This document shows, one piece after another, positions 19,401 through 28,825 of a stretch of DNA of 64,000 bases. Source of the DNA: Pseudolysinimonas kribbensis (lineage in GTDB: Bacteria > Actinomycetota > Actinomycetes > Actinomycetales > Microbacteriaceae); contig NZ_BSVB01000001.1 in assembly GCF_030161895.1 (NCBI RefSeq), positions 124,001-188,000 of the forward strand. Reading direction: 5' to 3'. The notes under the pieces are model-generated. The model was not told the DNA's origin and ran no database searches. It saw only the letters and a program-made list of their open reading frames with translations. Within the stretch, counting starts at the first letter, position 1. Each line of letters begins with the position of its first letter. Made by a program: the position numbers and the translations under genes.

Positions 19401-19932
19401 GGTAGTCGGCGGCGGCCTGGAGCGCCAGATCGAACTGGCCCAGCCGCAGCCGGGTCTGCACCTCGCCGGACGGGCATCCGGTCGTCGCGATGAGCCCCTT
19501 CGCGTAGCGCTGGAGCAGCTCGCGGTCCATCCGCGCCTTGAAGTACTGCCCCTCGATCGACGCGAGCGACGACAGCCGGAACAGGTTGTGCATGCCCTCG
19601 GTCGACTCGGCCCACATCGTCATGTGCGTGTACGCGCCGCCGCCGGAGACGTCGTCCTCGCCGCCGTTGCCCCAGCGGATGCGCGTCTTGTCGCGGCGGG
19701 AGGAGTCGCCGGGCGCGAGGTAGGCCTCGGTGCCGATGATCGGCTTGAGACCCGCGTTCCTGGCCTGGTTCCAGAAGTCGAAGGCGCCGAAGTTGTTGCC
19801 GTGGTCGGTGATCGCGACGGCGTTCATGCCGAGCTCGGAGACGGCGCCCATGAGGTCGCCGACCCGCGCCGCGCCGTCGAGCATCGAGTACTCGGTGTGC
19901 ACGTGCAGATGAACGAAATCCGACGACGCCAC
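16421..19932 (-). CDS. dnaE: DNA polymerase III alpha subunit (apparent frameshift near C-terminus)
   Basis: Replicative DNA polymerase, 1170 residues. The PHP domain opens with HLHVHTEYSMLDGAARVG; the palm shows GPGRGSGAGS and PDFDVDFDERRR with the catalytic Asp residues; the Pol III thumb/fingers and helix-hairpin-helix follow, then an OB-fold near 1000-1090. The frame breaks at CCCC 16921-16924 after residue about 1005 (GELLEG); adding one base continues into EDGEVVTVAGLL and the C-terminal domain. An essential gene cannot be truncated here, so this is almost certainly a sequence error. GTG 19932 lies 9 bases after the rluA-like stop. Confidence 0.97.
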
Positions 19933-19941
19933 CTAGCGAGA

Positions 19942-20859
19942 CTAATCCGCCCGGAGGACGTCGAGGGCGTGTTGCAGGTCTGCCGGGTAGCGTGTCTCGA
20001 ACTCGACGGGCTCCCCGGTGCCCGGATGCCGGAATCCGAGACGCACCGCGTGCAGCCACTGCCGCTCGAGCCCCACCCGCGCGGCCAGCGTCGGGTCGGC
20101 TCCGTAGAGCAGGTCGCCCACGCATGGGTGACGCTGCGCGGCCATGTGCACCCGGATCTGGTGGGTGCGTCCGGTCTCGAGGTGGATCTCCAGCAGCGTC
20201 GCCGAGCGCTCCGCCTCGAGGGTGTCGTAGTGGGTGACGCTCGGTTTGCCGTCGGCTGTGACCGCGAACTTCCAGCTCGCCGAGGGATGCCGCCCGATGG
20301 GCGCGTCGATCGTCCCGCGGAAGGGGTCGGGGTGCCCCTGCACGACGGCGTGGTAGATCTTGTCGACCGTCCGGTCGTGGAAGGCGCGCTTCAGCTCCGT
20401 GTACGCCCGCTCGCTCTTCGCGACCACCATGAGGCCGCTCGTGCCGACGTCGAGCCGGTGCACGATGCCGGCCCGCTCCGCAGCACCCGAGGTGCTGATC
20501 CGGAATCCGGCTGCCGCCAGGGCGCCGAGCACCGTCGGGCCGTCCCAGCCGACCGCGGGGTGGGCCGCGACGCCGACGGGCTTGTCGATGACCACGATGT
20601 CGTCGTCGTCGTGGACGATCGCGAAGTCGGGCACGAGCTGCGGAACGACGGACGGCTCCTCGCGCGGCGTCCACTCGATCTCGAGCCAGCCGTCTCGAAG
20701 CCGATCGGACTTGCCGAGCGGCTGTCCGTCGAGCGTCGCTCCCCCGGCGTCGATCACCTGCACCGCGAAGCTGCGCGAGAAGCCGAGGAGCCGCGACAGG
20801 GCGGCATCGGCGCGCTCGCCGAAGAGTCCGTCGGGCACCGGCAGGGTGCGGCGCTCCAC
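19942..20859 (-). CDS. RluA family pseudouridine synthase with S4 domain
   Basis: Converts uridine to pseudouridine in rRNA, of the RluD/RluC group. The 305-residue product has an N-terminal S4 RNA-binding domain (about 15-75) and the catalytic motif [19 protein letters not shown] around residue 130, with the nucleophilic Asp in HRLDVGT. Location directly after lspA (2-base gap) is conserved in many Gram-positive bacteria. The GTG start at 20859 follows from that spacing. The exact rRNA target cannot be named from sequence. Confidence 0.93.
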   Translation of the reverse strand: MERRTLPVPDGLFGERADAALSRLLGFSRSFAVQVIDAGGATLDGQPLGKSDRLRDGWLEIEWTPREEPSVVPQLVPDFAIVHDDDDIVVIDKPVGVAAHPAVGWDGPTVLGALAAAGFRISTSGAAERAGIVHRLDVGTSGLMVVAKSERAYTELKRAFHDRTVDKIYHAVVQGHPDPFRGTIDAPIGRHPSASWKFAVTADGKPSVTHYDTLEAERSATLLEIHLETGRTHQIRVHMAAQRHPCVGDLLYGADPTLAARVGLERQWLHAVRLGFRHPGTGEPVEFETRYPADLQHALDVLRAD

Positions 20860-20861
20860 GG

Positions 20862-21475
20862 CTACCCCTTCGGGGTGGGGCGGCCCGCCGGCGCGTCGCC
20901 CGGTTCCGCCTCGGCTGCGGCCGCGCGCGCGGGCTTGCGGATGACCGCCCGGGAGCCATCGAGCCCGGTGCCGCGCAGCGACAGCAGGATGAACAACGCC
21001 ATCGACGTCGTGATGGCGATGTCGGCCACGTTGAAGATCGCGGGGAAGAACCCGATCGTGATGAAGTCGACGACGTGCCCGACCCCGAACCCCGGCGGCC
21101 GGAACAGTCGGTCATTGAGGTTGCCGAGCGCCCCGCCGAGCACGAGCCCGAACATCGTGGCCCAGGCGAGAGAGCGGATCCGGCGCGAGAACCACGCGAT
21201 CACGACGATCACGCCGACCGCGACGATCGAGAAGATCCACGTGTAGCCGTTGGCGAACGAGAACGCCGCGCCCGAATTCGTGACGTAGTGGAACTGCAGC
21301 ACGGGCCCGAGGAGCGGGACGACCTCGTCCTCGTGGAGATGGCTGACGATCAGGAACTTGGCGAGCTGGTCGAGCCCGTAGACGCCGAGCGCGATGATCG
21401 CGAGGAGGAGCAGAGCCCGGACGCTGACGCCGCCCCGCGCGCCGGCCGAGGCCGTGCGGCGGGGCGCCGCATCAT
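20862..21475 (-). CDS. lspA: signal peptidase II (apparent frameshift at N-terminus)
   Basis: Aspartic membrane protease that removes lipoprotein signal peptides. Four membrane helices are visible; [21 protein letters not shown] and HVVDFI with FNVADIAI carry the two catalytic Asp residues. The conserved frame has no usable start codon downstream of divIVA, whereas ATG ATG at 21475-21470 is in another frame. Restoring one base at GGGG 21461-21464 joins them, giving about 204 residues. The C-terminal tail is Ala/Pro-rich. It should process CtaC, which has a lipobox. Confidence 0.93.
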
Positions 21476-21483
21476 CCGGCTGC

Positions 21484-22326
21484 TCAGTTGCCGGCAAAGC
21501 CCTGGTACTCGGACGGCTGACCGAACGCCTCGAAACCGCCCGACGGCTGAGCGCCGGGGAACGCGGGAGCGTTCTGCTGCGGCGCGACCGGCGGGGCGCC
21601 GACCTGCACCGGCTGCGCGGGCTGCTTCGTCTCGGACGCATCGGATGCCGGGGCGGTCGGCGAGGTGCTGCTCGGCAGCTCGGGGGTCGAGTCGAGCTCG
21701 CGGAGCTGGCCCTCGATGTATCCGCGCAGCTTCTGCCGGTACTCGCGCTCGAAGGTGCGGAGCTGGTCGACCTGACGCTCCAGGCCCGCCTTCTCCTCCT
21801 GCAGCCGGTTCGTCTGCTGCTCGAGCGAGGCGCGCTCCTGCTCGATCGTGCCGAGCTGCGCCCGCGCACCCTCCTGCGCCTCGGACACGACGCGCGCCGC
21901 GGTCGCGTGACCCTCGGCGATGAGCGCGTCGCGCTTCTCCATGCCCTCGCGCACGTGCTCCTCGTGGAGCCGGCGGGCGAGCTGAAGCAGGTTGTTGGTG
22001 TTACCCGGGTCCATGGCGTCGGCGCTCACGGGCGCGGGTGCCGGCGTCGGGACGGGCGCGAACGCCGGCTCCGGCTGTGCGACGACCGCCGGCTGCGCGG
22101 GGGCGGACGCGGCGGCGGGTGCCTGCTGCGCCTGGCGCTGCAACTCCTGGACGCGCTGCTCGCCCTGAACGAGCCGCTGCCGCAGCTCCTCGTTCTCCTG
22201 GCCGAGTCGGCGCAGCTCCACCACGACCTCGTCGAGGAAGTCGTCGACCTCGTCCTGGTCGTAGCCCTCACGGAACTTGGTCGGGTTGAAACGCTTGTTG
22301 ACCACGTCCTCCGGCGTCAAGGCCAT
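21484..22326 (-). CDS. divIVA: polar growth and septum protein DivIVA (Wag31)
   Basis: Coiled-coil protein that marks negatively curved membrane at poles and septa and organises cell-wall growth. The N-terminal lipid-binding domain is MALTPEDVVNKRFNPTKF with YDQDEVDDFLDEVVVEL. An Ala/Pro-rich linker (about 75-115) separates two coiled-coil regions (about 30-75 and 120-215), and the tail is Pro/Gln/Gly-rich. About 280 residues. ATG 22326 is chosen because GGAGAG lies 8 bases upstream and the family starts MALTPxDV; ATG 22332 and GTG 22335 are possible. The stop is 8 bases before the lspA start. Confidence 0.96.
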   Translation of the reverse strand: MALTPEDVVNKRFNPTKFREGYDQDEVDDFLDEVVVELRRLGQENEELRQRLVQGEQRVQELQRQAQQAPAAASAPAQPAVVAQPEPAFAPVPTPAPAPVSADAMDPGNTNNLLQLARRLHEEHVREGMEKRDALIAEGHATAARVVSEAQEGARAQLGTIEQERASLEQQTNRLQEEKAGLERQVDQLRTFEREYRQKLRGYIEGQLRELDSTPELPSSTSPTAPASDASETKQPAQPVQVGAPPVAPQQNAPAFPGAQPSGGFEAFGQPSEYQGFAGN

Positions 22327-22491
22327 GCCCATCACTCTCCAGCTCTTCGTGTCCGGTCTCTCGGCCCCGGAACATCACGTTGCGATAACGCTAGCAACTT
22401 CCACCTCACCCCGAGGCTGAGGACTCAGCGTACCGCCCCGGGTGCCGCGACCCTGGGGCTGCGGTGTGCGTTGCGCGAGCACGCCGGAATT

Positions 22492-22509
22492 CCGGGACCG
22501 CGGTCCCGG
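22492..22509 (-). terminator. perfect palindrome after sepF
   Basis: CCGGGACCGCGGTCCCGG is an 18-base perfect palindrome 16 bases past the sepF stop. As RNA it folds into a 7-bp stem with a 4-base loop. No T-tract follows. Position suggests termination between sepF and divIVA; a protein binding site is an alternative. The rest of the 200-base gap holds no ORF that I can support. Confidence 0.5.
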
Positions 22510-22525
22510 CACCGGCGGTCGATCT

Positions 22526-22975
22526 TCAGGCGAAGAACGCGGCCTCGACGTCCGACTCCGCCTCGGCCTGCTCGCCGCTCGTGGCGACGTGCTCGGGCGA
22601 GAGCAGGAACACCTTGCTCGTCACGCGCTCGATCTTGCCGTAGAGGCCCTGCGACAGGCCGCTCGCGAAGTCGATCAGGCGACGCGCATCCGGCTCGCTC
22701 ATCTGGCTGAGGTTGATGATGACCGGCACGCCCTCGCGGAAGCTCTCGGCGATCAGCTGCGCATCCTTGTACTGCCGCGGGTGCACGGTGAGGATCTCGC
22801 TCATCGCGGGCTGGGCGTGACGACTCGCCACGGGGCGTCGCAACGGGGTGACCGGCGCGCGCGTCGACGTCGGCGCGGCTGCGACGGGCGCCGCCGGCGC
22901 GACGGGGGCTTGGTCCTCGTAGTCCTCGTCGGCCAAGCCGAGGTAGACCATGGTCTTGCGCAGCGGGTTCGCCAT
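22526..22975 (-). CDS. sepF: cell division protein SepF
   Basis: Membrane anchor and positive factor for FtsZ in bacteria lacking FtsA. The 149-residue product starts with the membrane-targeting helix [14 protein letters not shown], then an acidic and Ala/Pro-rich linker, then the globular domain [20 protein letters not shown] to [14 protein letters not shown] 22975 has the ribosome binding site GGGAGGA. It lies between yggS and divIVA, the usual place. The acidic tail [17 protein letters not shown] is longer than in many homologues. Confidence 0.96.
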   Translation of the reverse strand: MANPLRKTMVYLGLADEDYEDQAPVAPAAPVAAAPTSTRAPVTPLRRPVASRHAQPAMSEILTVHPRQYKDAQLIAESFREGVPVIINLSQMSEPDARRLIDFASGLSQGLYGKIERVTSKVFLLSPEHVATSGEQAEAESDVEAAFFA

Positions 22976-23010
22976 CTCGTCCTCCCGAGGAGCTCGCGTT
23001 CGGTCTGACC

Positions 23011-23691
23011 TTAACCAGGGGTTGAACGTTTTCCGGTGATTGCCGTCCCGATGCGAAGGTGTGTCGCGCCCTCGAGGATCGCCTCGCGGAAGTCGCCCGA
23101 CATCCCCGCCGAGATGGCGACGGCGTCGGGCGCGATCGCCCGCACCCGCTCGGATGCCGCCCGCACCCGGGCGAATTCGGACCGTGGCTCGGCGCCGGGC
23201 GACGCGACCGCCATGACGCCCCGCAGCCGCAGCGAGGGGAGCGTCAGCAGATGCTCGGTGAGGTGCTCGACCCCGTCGGGGTCGACGCCGCCGCGGGCCG
23301 GGTCGTCGGTGAGGTTGAGCTCGAGGAACACGTCGAGCGGGGGCAGCGCATCGCCCGCCCGGTGCAGTGCATCGGCGAGAGCCGCACGGTCCAGGGAGTG
23401 CACCGACGCCGCGTACGCGCGGACCGCGCGCGCCTTGTTGCGCTGCAGCTGCCCGACGAAGTGCCAGCGCAGTGCCAGGCTCTCCAGCTCGGCGGCCTTC
23501 GCCGCCGCCTCCTGGTGCCGGTTCTCCCCCACGTCCTGCACGCCGAGCTCGGCGAGCTCGCGCACGAGCGACACGGGGTGGAACTTGGTGACGACGATCC
23601 GGGTGAGCTCGCGGCGCTCGCGTCCTGCCGCGCGCGCCGTCGCGGCGATCTCCGCGTCGACCGACGCGAGCCGGTCGGCGAGGTCCGACAT
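23011..23691 (-). CDS. YggS family PLP homeostasis protein
   Basis: Binds pyridoxal phosphate and keeps its level balanced; no enzyme reaction is known for the family. The 226-residue single-domain TIM barrel has the PLP lysine in [10 protein letters not shown] (about residue 36), [21 protein letters not shown] and [25 protein letters not shown] with the phosphate-binding glycines (quoted in parts). It starts 4 bases after the ftsZ stop and precedes sepF, a conserved neighbourhood in Gram-positive bacteria. Confidence 0.94.
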   Translation of the reverse strand: MSDLADRLASVDAEIAATARAAGRERRELTRIVVTKFHPVSLVRELAELGVQDVGENRHQEAAAKAAELESLALRWHFVGQLQRNKARAVRAYAASVHSLDRAALADALHRAGDALPPLDVFLELNLTDDPARGGVDPDGVEHLTEHLLTLPSLRLRGVMAVASPGAEPRSEFARVRAASERVRAIAPDAVAISAGMSGDFREAILEGATHLRIGTAITGKRSTPG

Positions 23692-23695
23692 CGCG

Positions 23696-24854
23696 CTACT
23701 TCAGGAAGTCCGGGATGTCGAGGTCGTCGTCGTCATCGAAGTCGCGGTCCGCAGGGGCGGCCACCGGTGCGTCGGGCTCGGTCGCCCATCCGGACGGCAT
23801 CGGCTGGGTCTCCTGCAGGTGCGAGCCCGAGGTCCCGACGCCCACCCCGGCCGGCACCTGGGCCTCGACGAAGTTGCTGCGGCGGTCCTGGCCCGCCTTG
23901 ACCTGCGGCTCTCCCCGTCGAAACCCGCGGCGATCACGGTGACGCGCACCTCGTCGCCGAGGGTGTCGTCGATGACCGCGCCGAAGATGATGTTCGCCTC
24001 GGGGTGGACGGCCTCCTGCACGAGTCGCGCCGCGTCGTTGATCTCGAAGATGCCCAGGTTGGATCCGCCCTGGATCGAGAGCAGCACGCCGTGGGCTCCG
24101 TCGATCGACGCCTCGAGCAGCGGGCTCGCGACCGCGAGCTCCGCGGCCTTGATCGCGCGGTCGGCTCCCGGCTCGCGCCGATGCCCATGAGGGCCGAGCC
24201 GGCGCCCTGCATGACGCTCTTGACGTCCGCGAAGTCCAGGTTGATCAATCCGGGGGTCGTGATGAGATCGGTGATGCCCTGCACGCCGGCGAGGAGCACC
24301 TGGTCGGCGGTCGCGAACGCCTCGAGCATGCTGATGCCGCGATCGCTGATCTCGAGGAGCCGATCGTTCGGCACCACGATGAGCGTGTCGACCTCGTTCT
24401 TGAGGGCGATGACGCCGTCCTCGGCCTGCGCCTGCCGGCGCTTGCCCTCGAACCCGAACGGCTTGGTCACGACGCCGATGGTGAGCGCGCCGATCGACTT
24501 GGCGATCCGGGCGACGACGGGCGCGCCGCCCGTGCCGGTCCCGCCGCCCTCGCCCGCGGTGACGAAGACCATGTCGGCACCCGAGAGCGCCTCCTCGATC
24601 TCCTCCGCGTGATCCTCGGCGGCGCGCCGGCCCACCTCCGGGTCGGCTCCGGCGCCGAGTCCGCGCGTCAGCTCGCGGCCGACGTCGAGCTTGACGTCGG
24701 CATCGCTCATGAGCAGCGCCTGGGCGTCGGTGTTGATCGCGATGAACTCGACGCCGCGCAGGCCGAGTTCGATCATCCGGTTCACGGCGTTCACGCCGCC
24801 GCCGCCGATGCCGACGACCTTGATCACCGCGAGATAGTTCTGGTTCGTGGTCAC
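23696..24854 (-). CDS. ftsZ: cell division GTPase FtsZ (two apparent frameshifts)
   Basis: Tubulin-like GTPase that builds the division ring. Start GTG 24854 gives [20 protein letters not shown], with GGAAGG 7 bases upstream; an ATG at 24893 in frame is less likely. The tubulin signature [15 protein letters not shown] binds GTP, and the C-terminal peptide ends [12 protein letters not shown], the SepF-binding tail. The frame breaks at CCC 24167-24169 (after MGIGASR) and at CCCC 23913-23916 (after AAGFDG); restoring one base at each gives 386 residues, the normal length. Two breaks in an essential gene argue strongly for sequence error. Confidence 0.96.
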
Positions 24855-24887
24855 GTCCCGGCCTTCCGTGTCGCTCGTTTCCGAAAC

Positions 24888-24906
24888 CTTCAACTTCTAC
24901 TTGAAG
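24888..24906. promoter_or_regulatory. inverted repeat upstream of ftsZ, possible FtsR site
   Basis: CTTCAA (24888-24893) and TTGAAG (24901-24906) are inverted around a 7-base spacer, 34-52 bases upstream of the ftsZ start. CTTCAACTTC, the left part, recurs on the opposite strand upstream of the MerR gene at 63.67 kb. In Corynebacterium the MerR-type regulator FtsR activates ftsZ; an ftsR gene begins at the right edge of this window. Binding is inference. Confidence 0.45.
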
Positions 24907-24980
24907 TCGAGATAAGTTCCGACTACGCTGGTCTGCCCTCACGGTACGGACGGCGACCAGGAGGGGCGGAGGCGCCGCGC

Positions 24981-25006
24981 GTGTCGCGCCGATTGAGCCG
25001 CGACAC
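24981..25006 (-). terminator. hairpin between ftsQ and ftsZ
   Basis: GTGTCGCG (24981-24988) pairs with CGCGACAC (24999-25006) around a 10-base loop, 7 bases after the ftsQ stop. There is no T-tract. It may terminate or attenuate ftsQ transcription, leaving ftsZ to its own promoter. Confidence 0.45.
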
Positions 25007-25012
25007 CGGGCG

Positions 25013-26124
25013 TCAGCCCTGCACGCCGCCCTGGTCGTCGCCACCGGCCGGCGCCGTCGGCGAGCCGGTCGGCGTGGGAGTCCCGCCCGCGCCAGCCTCG
25101 GTGCTCGGCGGGGTCACCCCGCCGAGCGTCGCCGTGTCGCTGGGGTTGAAGACCGCGAACTGGGGCGCCGACACGGTGTAGGTGCCGGAGCCCTTCTGCC
25201 CGTGCAGCGCGATGAGGCGGCCGAGCACCTGCGCCTTCAGCACCGACTGGTCGGCGCTGCCCCAGAGCACGCGCTGCCCCGAGCCGCGCAGCGTCAGCGT
25301 CACATCGTCGTGCGTGCGCGCGGCGATCGTGTCGACCTGGGCGCGCAGGGCTGCCGGCAGGGCGAGCAGCACCTGCGCCATCGACGCGAAGCCCGGGCCG
25401 TTCAGCGGCGCGTCGGCGAGCTGGATGAGCGGCACCCCGTCGGGCCGCTTCGCCGTGCGGTCGACGACGATGCCCGCCGGGTCGACCAGCTGGAAGTCGT
25501 CGGCACCCTGGATCACGCCGACCGGCGTGCGCTCCGACACGTGCACGATGAGAGTCGCCGGGGGCTCGAGCTCCGTGACGTAGCTGCGGATCAGCGAATA
25601 CCGCCCGAGCTCCTTCTTGATCGCCGAATCGTCGAGCAGAGCCAGCGGTGTGCCGAGGTTCGGCGCCAGCGCCGTCTCGAGGGCCGAGGCGTCAAGCCGG
25701 TGGGTGCCGTCGACGCCGATGGTGCGCAGGGCCAGGAGCGGGGAGTACACGGCGGTCAGGACCAGCAGCACGAGCAGCACGAGCACGCCGCCGGCCGCGA
25801 ACAGGCCGGCCCGGCGGTGCCGCGCGCGCCGCGTGAAGCGCTTGACCTCGCGCTTCTCCTCCCGCCGTCGGGCACGGGCGGCGGCCCGGATGTCGGCGCT
25901 CGCGACCCGCTCCCGGGCGGGGGCCGGCCGCCGGGATGCGCGCGGTGGCTTCGGCGCGCGCTCCTCGTGCGGCGGGGCGGGTCGCGCGGGCGTGGAGCCT
26001 GCCTGCGCGGGGGCGCCGGGCGCGCGGGTCGCTCGACCGGGGGCGCCGCGACACGCGAGCGCGGAGAGGGCGCGGCGGCGGCCGGACGGCGCAGGGCACC
26101 GCCGACGGCTTCGGGTCGTCTCAC
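25013..26124 (-). CDS. ftsQ: cell division protein FtsQ (apparent frameshift in N-terminal tail)
   Basis: Divisome scaffold with a single membrane segment. The GTG at 26124 begins MRRPEAVGGALRRP, a Pro/Arg-rich cytoplasmic tail typical of actinobacterial FtsQ. The frame breaks at GGGGG 26009-26013; one restored base continues through basic sequence into the membrane helix (GVLVLLVLLVLTAVY) and the POTRA domain (LLALRTIGVDGTHRLDAS). Corrected length is 370 residues. The C-terminus is Pro/Thr/Gly-rich. The upstream neighbour should be murC, but here an unrelated block begins 67 bases away, so ftsQ has lost its usual operon partner and must use another promoter. Confidence 0.92.
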
Positions 26125-26191
26125 CCTCCGAGCATCACCGACGGCTCACGCCGCACGGCGGCGACTCACCGCGTCTTTGGCAACCTTCGAC

Positions 26192-26626
26192 TCACAACAG
26201 CCACTCGGGACGCTCATCGAGATCTGACAGGAGCGCGGAGCGCTGTATCCACTCCGCCAGACGAGGCTCGAGAGCAAGAAGTCGCACGCGATCAAGGTCC
26301 GCGCGCCGACGAGCCAAGAACGCCCACATCTCGTCCTCGGCGCGCTCGACGAGTTCACCCAGCTCGCCAGGCTCCTCGTCCCAGATGAGACCTGCCACCG
26401 CGTCGGCCGCCTCGCGCTCGTCCCGGAGCTCGCCCAGACGCCGAGCGACCGCGATCTCGAGGTCGAGCAGGAAGTCGTGGACGACTTCGTGGGGCATCGG
26501 CGCGAGGGCGGCCGCTTCCCGGAACGGCGATCGGAGGCAGGCGAGACAGTTGACCGCGACCCGGCGACTCGGAGGTCGCCAGGCCACGATCGCCCGGTAC
26601 AACCTGCCCAGGCTGACCTCGAGCAT
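26192..26626 (-). CDS. helical 144-residue protein of unknown function
   Basis: I do not recognise this protein. It is rich in Ala, Leu, Glu and Arg and looks mostly alpha-helical, with an acidic centre (WDEEPGELGELVERAEDEMW) and no signal peptide or membrane segment. ATG 26626 overlaps the stop of the upstream metallopeptidase gene (TGATG), indicating translational coupling; an ATG at 26641 is also in frame. It contains C-x-x-C as CLAC near residue 32, which is not a clear metal site. It is the last gene of the four-gene minus-strand operon of unknown function and ends 67 bases before ftsQ. The DNA is visibly less GC-rich than the flanking dcw genes. Confidence 0.6.
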   Translation of the reverse strand: MLEVSLGRLYRAIVAWRPPSRRVAVNCLACLRSPFREAAALAPMPHEVVHDFLLDLEIAVARRLGELRDEREAADAVAGLIWDEEPGELGELVERAEDEMWAFLARRRADLDRVRLLALEPRLAEWIQRSALLSDLDERPEWLL

Positions 26627-28795
26627 CAGCTCTGCCGGCATCCCACGGCGTGCAGAGCCGCCACGTCGCCGCGCCCGAGCACCGGAGCCGTCGCCGGGTC
26701 GAGCACCGGGGTCATGATCTCGTCCTTGCGCGTGGCGTGGCCGAGGCCGACGGCGTGGCCGAGCTCGTGGAGCATGGTGAACTCGGCGGTCGTCGTGCCC
26801 GGCGCGTTGACGGCGGCGTCGGCGGCGATCTCGACGTCGGCGTGACGGATCGCGCCTTCGTCGTCGGTGCGCGTCGACGTGACGCCGATCGCCTCGTCGC
26901 TCCCGCCGAGCCGCTGCACGTCGGGAGACGGGACGTAGGAGATCAGGATCCCCGCGTCGTACGACGACCCGATGCGCAGCGGCAGCCCGCTCGTCCGCGC
27001 GATGCTCGCCACCGCGGACGCGACGACGTCCGCGGAGCCGGCCGGTGAGCCGTCCGCCAGCCGAACCTCGATGGGCGCGGCGCAGGACCAGCGCTCGGGG
27101 CCGTTCGCCGCCGTGCCGAGGAAGGAGTAGTCCCTCCCCTCCACCAGGTCGGCCGGGGGCGCCGCGGCGGCGGCGGAGGCGCGAGCCGCGCCGGTGGCGA
27201 TCACGAGCGAGGCCGCGATCGCGCTGGCGACGACGAGCACCGCGAGCGCGGCGAGGAGGAGCGTCCGCGGGCGGACGCTCCGGCGGTGGTCGTGCTGCTC
27301 CGGAACGACGACGGCCCCGACCCGGGCGGGGTCGAGCTCGTCGAGTCCGACGGCGCCGGGCCGCTCGAGGTGGTCCGACTCGTGCGGCAGCGGGACCGCG
27401 GGCTCCTTGCGCTCGATCCCCGAGATGCGGAGCCGCTGCACGCCGGCGTCGGCGTGCACCGAAGACGCGAGCGCCTGGATCTCGTCGCGGATGCTCGTGC
27501 CCAACGGGATGCGGCGCTGCACGTCGAAGGCGAGGTCGGTGACGCGCAGGACCGCCGCCGAGGCCTGGATGGCCTGGATGACCTCGGCGTTGTGGCGGAT
27601 CTCAACCTCCTCCGCCTCCGCGAGGTCGGCCCGCATGAGCACCAGCTGCTCCTCGGCCGCGTCGAGCGCGGCCCGTCCGCTGCCGACGTGGCTCTCGACG
27701 AGCCCGTCGGTCTCCTCGTTGAGCGCGCCGTAGGCGGCGAGCCTCCGACCGAGGGCGTTACCGCGCGAGTAGCCGTAGACGAGGAAGCCGAGCACGCCCA
27801 GCACGACGACGCCGAAGAACCCCGCGAACAGGAGGGAGAAGGCGAGGCCGCGAGCCGCGTCCATCGCCATCGCGAAGATCCGGACCGACACGACGCTCAC
27901 GAGCGCGATCGTCAGGGCGGAGCACGCCGCTCCCCAGGCGATCAGGACGCCGTGGAGCCACCCCACCGAGTGCGCGGGGGTCGCGCGCCCGAGCTGGCCG
28001 AGGCCGTGCGCGCGCGCGGCGTCGCGATCGAACGGCTCCCCGCCGTCGCGGCGTCGGAGTGCACGTGCGCGTAGCCGGCGTCGAGCTTGTCGATGCGGGC
28101 CTCCCGGGCGATCCGCCAGGCGCGGATCGCCCGCCCGGTCTGCTTCGTGACGACGTGCGTCGCAGCGAACACGAGCACCGTCACGATCACGAGCGGCAGC
28201 AGCGTGAGGAGATTGCTCGGGTTCCACAGGAGCGTGTACACGGCCGAGAACTCGGCGGCCGTGACGCCGAGCGCGGCGATCCACCCCCAGACGCCCGGGG
28301 TGGAGTGCTGGCGGTGGCGGTAGTCGCCATGGTTCTCTGCGCGAGAAGCGGCGCGCTGGGCCGAGTCCCCGGCCACGTAGCCGCCGGCGCGGGTGACGTG
28401 CTCGCCGTCGACGAGGACGACCTGGGACCATGTCTCCTCCGCCTCGTCGAAGTCCACCGCGGCGGCCGCGACGAGACGCTGCGCCTCGGCGGCACGGCCG
28501 TGGGCCTGCTCGACGAGGGGCATCGAGAGCGACCGGCCGGCGGTGATCGCCTTGTTGACGGCGAACGAGACCGCGTAGCCCTCGTTCATGTAGCGCACGT
28601 TGGCCTCCTCGTCACGTCCATGGAGGGGGCGCCGACGACGAGAGCCGCCGCCGTCTCGACGGCGTGGTCCGGCAGGAGCCGCGCGTACGGGTCGAAGGCC
28701 CGGTGGAGCGGGTGGAGCGGGTCGACCGGGTTGCGGTAGAACATCGCTCCGATTGATCGACGGGCGACGGGGCCGTCCAGCGTGTTCGGGTTCAT
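26626..28795 (-). CDS. polytopic membrane protein with C-terminal metzincin protease domain (two apparent frameshifts)
   Basis: Corrected product of about 723 residues. Order: a soluble N-terminal part starting MNPNTLDGPVARRS; membrane helices 1-2 (GVWGWIAALGVTAAEF and LLTLLPLVIVTVLVFAATHV); a short loop; helices 3-4 (GVLIAWGAACSALTIALV and LLFAGFFGVVVLGVLGFLVY); a helical cytoplasmic region; a fifth helix (LLLAALAVLVVASAIAASLV); then a domain with the zinc motif HELGHAVGLGH at 677-687 and a Met-turn in DEIMTP (Met 695), as in matrixins. The protease should lie outside the membrane. The frame breaks near 28611-28617 and at CCCC 28038-28041. Without the repairs one would call two or three genes, but no start codon was seen that would separate the protease. 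ATG 28795 has AGGAGAG upstream. Confidence 0.65.
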
Positions 28796-28825
28796 GATGC
28801 GTCTCTCCTTCTTCTGGTGTTTCCT

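Noticed and set aside
17551..21246. Very long open frame on the plus strand opposite dnaE, rluA-like and lspA
   Set aside because: It is a consequence of high GC and codon bias. The encoded sequence is Arg/Asp/His-rich and low in hydrophobic order, and the minus-strand genes are clear homologues.
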